Shown here: positions 7,623 to 11,422 of the stretch, in pieces | Layout of the letters: the number at the start of each line of letters is the position of its first letter | Numbering within the stretch: position 1 is the first letter of the stretch | The notes under the pieces: generated by a model | Seen by the model: only the letters and a program-made list of their open reading frames with translations | Databases searched by the model: none | Told to the model about the DNA's origin: nothing | Translations under genes and position numbers: made by a program | DNA from: an uncultured Prevotella sp. | GTDB lineage: Bacteria; Bacteroidota; Bacteroidia; Bacteroidales; Bacteroidaceae | Reading direction: 5' to 3' | NCBI GenBank assembly: GCA_900553285.1 | Contig: USCX01000040.1 | Coordinates: forward strand, 1 to 11,422 | Length of the DNA stretch: 11,422 bases

Positions 7623-8864
7623 TCAGCGTTCGGCTGTGGATTGTGGGGCCCATTTGTGGTCGTTGGCAGAAACGCGCAGGCGGTTGCGCTTGTAGTGCGG
7701 AGTGACTATGCTGGTGAAATAAATCATGGAAAGGATGCTCAGGCATCCGCCGACGGCGTAGACGAGCGAGAAGGAGAAGCTCTCGGCGATAAACCCTGCG
7801 ATGAAGATGCCGACACCGATGCCAACGTCCCACGCTGTGAGGTAGGTGCTTGTCGCGGTGGCACGTTGGTTGTTAGGGGCTAAGTTTATGTATAGTGAGT
7901 TGTAGGCCGGAAACATCGTGCCGAAGCCCAGCCCTTGCATGAAAGGCACGAGCAGGAAGCAGGCTTTGCACATGGCCGGGTTGACGTTGACAAGCAGGGC
8001 GCAGCCCGCCAGCAGAAAGAATGCGACAATGACGAGGTAAAACCCATAGTGAATGCATTCCGTGATGTATCCGCGGTCTACGAATTTCCCGGCAAAGATG
8101 CGCGACACGCCCATACCCACGGCCAGCACAGTGAAAAAGAAGCCCGGCGCGATGTCGAGCCCGATTTCCTTGACATACATCGCGACGAAGTTGGTCGTTG
8201 CGCCGTAGGGAATAGACAGCAGCAACAGGGAGATGCTGGCCGGGATGCCTTTCAGGAGGATGAAGCGGTCGAGTGAGACGGGAGGGCGCTTGACTCTCTC
8301 CCGTGGTTTCACGCGGACCATGGCGGCCGCACAGAACCCCAGAACACAGGAGAAAAGCGCGCAGGCGAATATCCAGCCGAAAGAAAGGAAGTCGTGGAGG
8401 AAAAGGCCGACCATCGGGCCTATGCTCATGGCCGTGTTGTTGGCCAGGCCATAGTAGCCGAGGCCTTCACCGCGGCGCGAGGCGGGCATAATGTCGACGA
8501 CCACCGTGTTGCCTCCTACGGTGACTGTGCCAAAGGCAAAACCGTGGACGATGCGCAGGGCGATGAAGAAGGTCAGCGTGCCTCCGACGATATAGCCCGC
8601 AAAGATGGAGGTGAAGATGAAGTAAGCCAGAAGATACAACGGCTTGCGGGCAAAGGCGTCGAGCAGATAGCCGGAAAACGGGCGGATGAGCAGGGCTGAC
8701 ACCGTGTAGCAGCTGAGGACGATGCCGATGAGGCCCTCTTCGCAGTGGAAGCTCTCTTTGAGATAGAAAGGGAGAACAGGAACCAAAAGCCAGAAGCCGA
8801 AGTAAAGGAGGAAATTGGCCGTGAGCATGCAGCAATAACTCGGGGTGAAGAGTCTGTCTTTCAT
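7623..8864 (-). CDS. MFS transporter, 12-helix type, substrate unknown
   Basis: The 413-aa protein is highly hydrophobic, with about twelve transmembrane segments. The two six-helix halves are separated by a basic cytoplasmic loop (about residues 184-200). An MFS motif A variant follows helix 2 (GYLLDAFARKPL, 65-76). A helix-4/5 region (RIVHGFAFGTVTVGGNTVV, 104-122, then DIMPASRRGEGLGYYGLANN, 124-143) resembles drug/metabolite exporters of the MFS_1 family. It acts in the inner membrane, presumably by proton exchange, but the substrate cannot be read from the sequence. The ATG at 8862-8864 is the natural start. The pheS terminator lies upstream, so it needs its own promoter, yet no TAnnTTTG box is visible in the intervening 80 bases. 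A 14-bp inverted repeat (8890-8903) sits there and could be an operator. Confidence 0.9.
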   Translation of the reverse strand: MKDRLFTPSYCCMLTANFLLYFGFWLLVPVLPFYLKESFHCEEGLIGIVLSCYTVSALLIRPFSGYLLDAFARKPLYLLAYFIFTSIFAGYIVGGTLTFFIALRIVHGFAFGTVTVGGNTVVVDIMPASRRGEGLGYYGLANNTAMSIGPMVGLFLHDFLSFGWIFACALFSCVLGFCAAAMVRVKPRERVKRPPVSLDRFILLKGIPASISLLLLSIPYGATTNFVAMYVKEIGLDIAPGFFFTVLAVGMGVSRIFAGKFVDRGYITECIHYGFYLVIVAFFLLAGCALLVNVNPAMCKACFLLVPFMQGLGFGTMFPAYNSLYINLAPNNQRATATSTYLTAWDVGIGVGIFIAGFIAESFSFSLVYAVGGCLSILSMIYFTSIVTPHYKRNRLRVSANDHKWAPQSTAER

Positions 8865-8889
8865 TTTGGAACCAGTTAGATGATTGTCG

Positions 8890-8903
8890 CGGCAGGTCTG
8901 CCG
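8890..8903. repeat. Inverted repeat CGGCAG-GT-CTGCCG upstream of the MFS gene
   Basis: Two 6-base arms are separated by 2 bases, centred about 32 bases upstream of the MFS start. The gap is too short for a stable RNA hairpin with all six pairs, so a protein-binding site is the more natural reading. No regulator gene is adjacent, and chance occurrence in GC-rich DNA is possible. Confidence 0.3.
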
Positions 8904-8947
8904 GCGGATGTCCGGACGGCCCGAAAGGCGGCTTGCCGTAAAGCGGG

Positions 8948-8995
8948 GTTAAAGAAAAACTGCGCATGGGGAGGCTTGGTTTCTCCATGCGCAGT
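8948..8995 (-). terminator. Intrinsic terminator of pheS
   Basis: On the minus strand an 11-bp perfect stem (ACTGCGCATGG at 8959-8969 with its complement at 8985-8995) can be extended by imperfect pairs into the loop. It is followed directly by a U-rich tract (GTTTTTCTTT, down to about 8950). It begins 9 bases after the pheS stop, a textbook position. Confidence 0.9.
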
Positions 8996-9003
8996 CCGAA
9001 GTC

Positions 9004-10020
9004 TTAGTTGGCAGCGGTGAACTCTTCGAGGAAACGGACGTCGTTTTCGGAGAACAGCCGTAAGTCCTTGATCTTGTATTTCAGGTTCGCTATACGTTCC
9101 ACACCCATGCCGAACGCATAACCTTTATACTTTGTGCTGTCGATTCCGTTGGCGTCGAGCACGGCCGGGTCGACCATTCCGCATCCGAGAATCTCCACCC
9201 AGCCGGTCCCTTTGCAGAACGCGCAACCGGTTCCGCCGCATATGTCGCAGCTGATGTCCATCTCGGCCGAGGGTTCGGTGAAGGGGAAGTATGAGGGGCG
9301 CAGGCGGATTTTCGTTTCCTTGCCGAACATCTCTTGGGCAAAGAGCAGAAGCACCTGTTTCAAGTCAGTGAAGGACACGTTTTCGTCGATGTAGAGGCCT
9401 TCGACCTGATGAAAAAAACAGTGGGCGCGGGCGCTGGCCTCGTTGCGGAAGACGCGGCCCGGGCAGATGACGCGGATAGGGGGCTGGCTGTGTTCCATCA
9501 CGCGGCTCTGAACCGAACTGGTATGGGTGCGGAGGATAATGTCGGGGTGCTGTTCGATGAAAAAGGTGTCCTGCATATCGCGGGCCGGGTGGTCTGCGGG
9601 AAAGTTCATGGACGAGAAAACGTGCCAGTCGTCCTCGACTTCCGGTCCGTCGGCCATGATGAAGCCCAGGCGGGCGAAGATGTCAATGATTTCCTGTTTG
9701 ACCAGTGAGAGCGGGTGCCGTGTGCCTAACTTGACGGGGTATGGAGTGCAGGTCAGGTCGAGCTCGCACGAGTTGCTGTCGTGGCAGAGCACATCCTCGC
9801 GGAGGCTATTGATTTTTTCCAATGCGGCGTTTTTCAATTCGTTGAGCTTCATGCCGATTTCACGCTTTTCGTTTGCCGGCACGGAACGAAAGTCCGTCAT
9901 GAGGTCGTTAATCAGTCCTTTCTTGCTCAGGTACTTGATGCGTAGGGCCTCAATCTCTTTTTCGTCTTTCGCGCTCAACGTTTTGATTTCGTCAAGCAGC
10001 TTTTCGATTTTCTCTATCAT
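9004..10020 (-). CDS. pheS: Phenylalanine--tRNA ligase alpha subunit
   Basis: The 338-aa protein charges tRNA-Phe together with PheT in an alpha2-beta2 enzyme. It has an N-terminal coiled-coil region (about residues 1-90) for tRNA contact. The class II catalytic core shows GFIMADGPEVEDDWHVF (119-135), HPARDMQDTF (144-153), LRTHTSSVQ (163-171), motif 2 FRNEASARAHCFFHQVEGLY (191-210), PSYFPFTEPSAE (242-253) and motif 3 AFGMGVERI (302-310). A four-cysteine insert (C258, C261, C266, C269 in CDICGGTGCAFC) looks like a zinc knuckle. It replaces the short linker seen in E. coli PheS; I recall similar inserts in other Bacteroidota. An upstream in-frame ATG (10054-10056) lies in the promoter -7 box; the start at 10018-10020 (MIEKIEKLLDEIK) is preferred. 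pheT is not adjacent, as is usual in Bacteroidota. Confidence 0.97.
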   Translation of the reverse strand: MIEKIEKLLDEIKTLSAKDEKEIEALRIKYLSKKGLINDLMTDFRSVPANEKREIGMKLNELKNAALEKINSLREDVLCHDSNSCELDLTCTPYPVKLGTRHPLSLVKQEIIDIFARLGFIMADGPEVEDDWHVFSSMNFPADHPARDMQDTFFIEQHPDIILRTHTSSVQSRVMEHSQPPIRVICPGRVFRNEASARAHCFFHQVEGLYIDENVSFTDLKQVLLLFAQEMFGKETKIRLRPSYFPFTEPSAEMDISCDICGGTGCAFCKGTGWVEILGCGMVDPAVLDANGIDSTKYKGYAFGMGVERIANLKYKIKDLRLFSENDVRFLEEFTAAN

Positions 10021-10053
10021 GGTTTCTTTGGTCTGGATTCTCGTAATTTCCCG

Positions 10054-10085
10054 CAAAGATAAAGAATTATTAGCAATCGCTTGCC
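10054..10085 (-). promoter_or_regulatory. pheS promoter (-7 box TATCTTTG)
   Basis: TATCTTTG on the minus strand (10054-10061) matches the Bacteroidota -7 consensus exactly. The expected -33 position (about 10082-10085) has only GGCA, so that box is weak. The start codon is 33 bases further on. The -33 region coincides with that of the opposite promoter. Confidence 0.65.
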
Positions 10086-10112
10086 GTTATATGCAGAAAA
10101 GCCGTACTTTTG
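10080..10112 (+). promoter_or_regulatory. Promoter of the lipoprotein-murB operon (-7 box TACTTTTG)
   Basis: CTTG (10080-10083) and TACTTTTG (10105-10112) are 21 bases apart, close to the Bacteroidota TTTG/TAnnTTTG pattern. The expected transcription start (about 10117-10120) leaves a leader of only some 12 bases before the ATG at 10131. This excludes the TTG at 10110, which lies inside the -7 box. Confidence 0.65.
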
Positions 10113-10130
10113 TCTGTGCTTACGAACAAA

Positions 10131-10961
10131 ATGATGAAAAGAATTTTGTGGATTTCTTTCCTGCTTGTGTGCATGGCGTCGTGCGAACGCAAGAAGCCTG
10201 TCGCGCCGCAATCTGTCGTGGACGAGGTGATCGACACCGTGGAGTCGGTAGCCGACACGACTGACACGATTGCGGAAGAAAAAGAACCGCCAAAGAGTGT
10301 GGATGAACTCTTCAATGATTTTATCTATGGCTTCATGACGAACCGCAAGTTCCAGAAGTCGCGTATCCATTTCCCGCTGCCGTGTGAAGTGAACGGGAAA
10401 AAGGACAGCCTGTCGGTGGAGCAGTGGCGTTTTGACCGGCTTTATGCCCGGGAAGAAGCCTACACCGTGATTTATGTCACGGCGCAGGATGAAGAGATGG
10501 CCAAGTCTACGGCGCTTTCCCATGTCGTAGTGGAATGGATTGACTTGGTCCGCCGGAAAGTGAAGGCATACGAATTTAACCGTCAGCCGCGGGGATGGAT
10601 GCTGACCGCTTTGAGGGTGACGCCGCTCTCGCAGAACGAGAATGCAAGTTTCCTGACGTTCTATCAGCAGTTTGCGACCGATTCGGCCTTTCAGCGGGAG
10701 CATGTGACCGATCCGGTCGAGTTCAAAACGTACGACACAGACAGTTTTGAAGAAATAAGCGGCGTGGTCGACGTCGACCAATGGTTCTTGTTCAGGCCCG
10801 ACCTTCCGCATGACGTGATTACCAACATACGTTACGGTCAGTCCTATAAGGGCCGTAAGTCCCGTGTTGTAGCTATCAATGGCTTGTCGAGCAGCATGTT
10901 CAGCAACCTTACGTTCGAGCGTGAGGGGGATACGTGGATGCTGGTCGCTTTTGAGAATTAA
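10131..10961 (+). CDS. DUF4348-like lipoprotein, function unknown
   Basis: The 276-aa protein has a lipoprotein signal: a basic start (MMKRI), a hydrophobic core (LWISFLLV) and a lipobox ending MASC, with the lipidated residue C18. An acidic, Thr/Val/Asp-rich linker follows (about residues 20-55; DEVIDTVESVADTTDTIAEE). A globular domain then runs to the end, including PKSVDELFNDFIYGFMTNRKFQKSR in its opening part and several Trp/Tyr-rich strands. The pattern and length agree with the Bacteroidota-restricted DUF4348 family, recognised from memory and not searched. It is anchored in the envelope by its lipid; no catalytic motif is visible. The open frame extends upstream to a TTG at 10110, but that lies in the promoter, so ATG 10131 (or 10134) is chosen. 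murB follows after 16 bases, suggesting co-transcription and perhaps a link to cell-wall growth. Confidence 0.85.
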   Translation: MMKRILWISFLLVCMASCERKKPVAPQSVVDEVIDTVESVADTTDTIAEEKEPPKSVDELFNDFIYGFMTNRKFQKSRIHFPLPCEVNGKKDSLSVEQWRFDRLYAREEAYTVIYVTAQDEEMAKSTALSHVVVEWIDLVRRKVKAYEFNRQPRGWMLTALRVTPLSQNENASFLTFYQQFATDSAFQREHVTDPVEFKTYDTDSFEEISGVVDVDQWFLFRPDLPHDVITNIRYGQSYKGRKSRVVAINGLSSSMFSNLTFEREGDTWMLVAFEN

Positions 10962-10977
10962 TCCCGAGGTTATCACC

Positions 10978-11422
10978 ATGTTTGAAGAAAACGATTATTC
11001 TTTGCGTCGTCGCAACACGTTTGGGCTGGATGTACGTTGTGCGCGTTTTATTGAGTACGCAACGGTCGGCGAACTTCGCCAAGTGCTGTCCGAACTGCGT
11101 GAGCATCCTGTCTCCCGCTTGTTGCATATCGGCGGGGGAAGCAATTTGCTTTTTACGGAAGATTTCGACGGCCTTGTGCTGCATTCGGGGATAGTGGGAC
11201 GTGAAGTCGTTTCGTCGGAAGGGACTTCGGTTTATGTGAAGGCCGGTGCCGGCGAAAAGTGGGACGAATTTGTCGCATGGTGTGTGGCGTCCGGCTTTTT
11301 CGGTCTGGAAAATCTTTCGCTGATACCCGGTGAAGTCGGCGCAAGCGCCGTGCAGAACATCGGGGCCTATGGCGTGGAGGCCAAAGACTTCATTGAGAGT
11401 GTGGATGCCGTCGACGTGAATA
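10978..11422 (+). CDS. murB: UDP-N-acetylenolpyruvoylglucosamine reductase, N-terminal part (cut by window edge)
   Basis: The first 148 codons are present and open to the window end. MurB reduces UDP-GlcNAc-enolpyruvate to UDP-MurNAc with NADPH and FAD, the second committed step of cytoplasmic peptidoglycan precursor synthesis. Visible motifs are the NTFGLDVRC N-terminal block (13-21), the FAD-binding GGGSNLLF (52-59), GLENLSLIPGEVGAS (109-123) and QNIGAYGVE (126-134). The order is that of the E. coli (type I) enzyme, in which the QNIGAYG loop contacts FAD. The catalytic Ser and the substrate-binding domain lie outside the window. The ATG at 10978 is the first in frame and gives the family-typical N-terminus. 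It lies 16 bases after the lipoprotein stop, with no separate promoter visible. Confidence 0.96.
   Translation, partial: MFEENDYSLRRRNTFGLDVRCARFIEYATVGELRQVLSELREHPVSRLLHIGGGSNLLFTEDFDGLVLHSGIVGREVVSSEGTSVYVKAGAGEKWDEFVAWCVASGFFGLENLSLIPGEVGASAVQNIGAYGVEAKDFIESVDAVDVN

Noticed and set aside
7435..7833. 132-codon frame overlapping the 3' end of the MFS gene, considered as a small gene or a frameshift continuation
   Set aside because: The MFS protein ends naturally after its last membrane segment and a short basic tail. The other frame is low-complexity Arg/Pro/His-rich and crosses the direct repeats.
10110..10130. TTG start giving a 283-aa lipoprotein
   Set aside because: The codon is part of the -7 box and would lie upstream of the predicted transcript start. 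The ATG at 10131 gives a normal lipoprotein signal.
10017..10979. Long open frame on the minus strand (320 codons) opposite the lipoprotein gene
   Set aside because: It covers the divergent promoter region and the start of pheS and is antisense to a gene with a clear lipobox. It has no recognisable domain, and its Arg/His-rich composition is typical of a shadow frame.
1..11422. Mobile element, CRISPR array, prophage, defence island, tRNA or rRNA
   Set aside because: I saw no transposase, integrase, regularly spaced repeat array, terminal inverted repeats or RNA gene signature. The gene content is ordinary housekeeping plus envelope genes.

Overview
The window reads as a chromosomal, mostly housekeeping segment of a member of the Bacteroidales (phylum Bacteroidota). 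The evidence is several promoters with the Bacteroidota -7 consensus TAnnTTTG, few Shine-Dalgarno sequences, an exported Golvesin-domain amidase of the kind usually mislabelled 'xanthan lyase', a DUF4348-like lipoprotein, and a PheS carrying a Cys-rich insert. The sequence is moderately GC-rich for the order. I do not assign a genus.

Layout. From 1 to about 4290, the minus strand carries an apparent five-gene operon, read right to left: an 89-aa unknown, a short PlsC-type acyltransferase, a 968-aa exported amidase-like protein, a 103-aa unknown, and the 5' end of ygiQ (radical SAM). Spacings are 17, 4 and 23 bases, followed by an overlap of stop and start. A plausible promoter lies just upstream at 4256-4287. 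From 4355 to 5161, also on the minus strand, is the ribosomal operon rplU-rpmA (L21, L27), with a near-consensus promoter and a strong hairpin downstream. From 5216 to 8864, on the minus strand, are an MFS transporter, a YbdG-like mechanosensitive channel and a Gpr/YghZ-type aldo-keto reductase. The last two are tightly linked, while the MFS gene is set apart by a 207-base gap holding a 16-bp direct repeat. From 9004 to 10020 is pheS on the minus strand, ended by an intrinsic terminator. A compact divergent promoter region at 10054-10112 drives pheS leftwards, and rightwards a lipoprotein gene followed by murB, which runs off the window end.

How the genes relate. Translation (L21, L27, PheS) and envelope functions (MurB, acyltransferase, amidase-like protein, mechanosensitive channel, lipoprotein) dominate. 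I found no CRISPR array, insertion sequence, tRNA, rRNA, phage gene or defence system. I do not see a new multi-gene system. The points most worth following are the split-amidase architecture of the 968-aa protein and its two unknown small companions, the short direct repeat after the MFS gene, the ygiQ start overlap and the back-to-back promoters between pheS and the lipoprotein gene.
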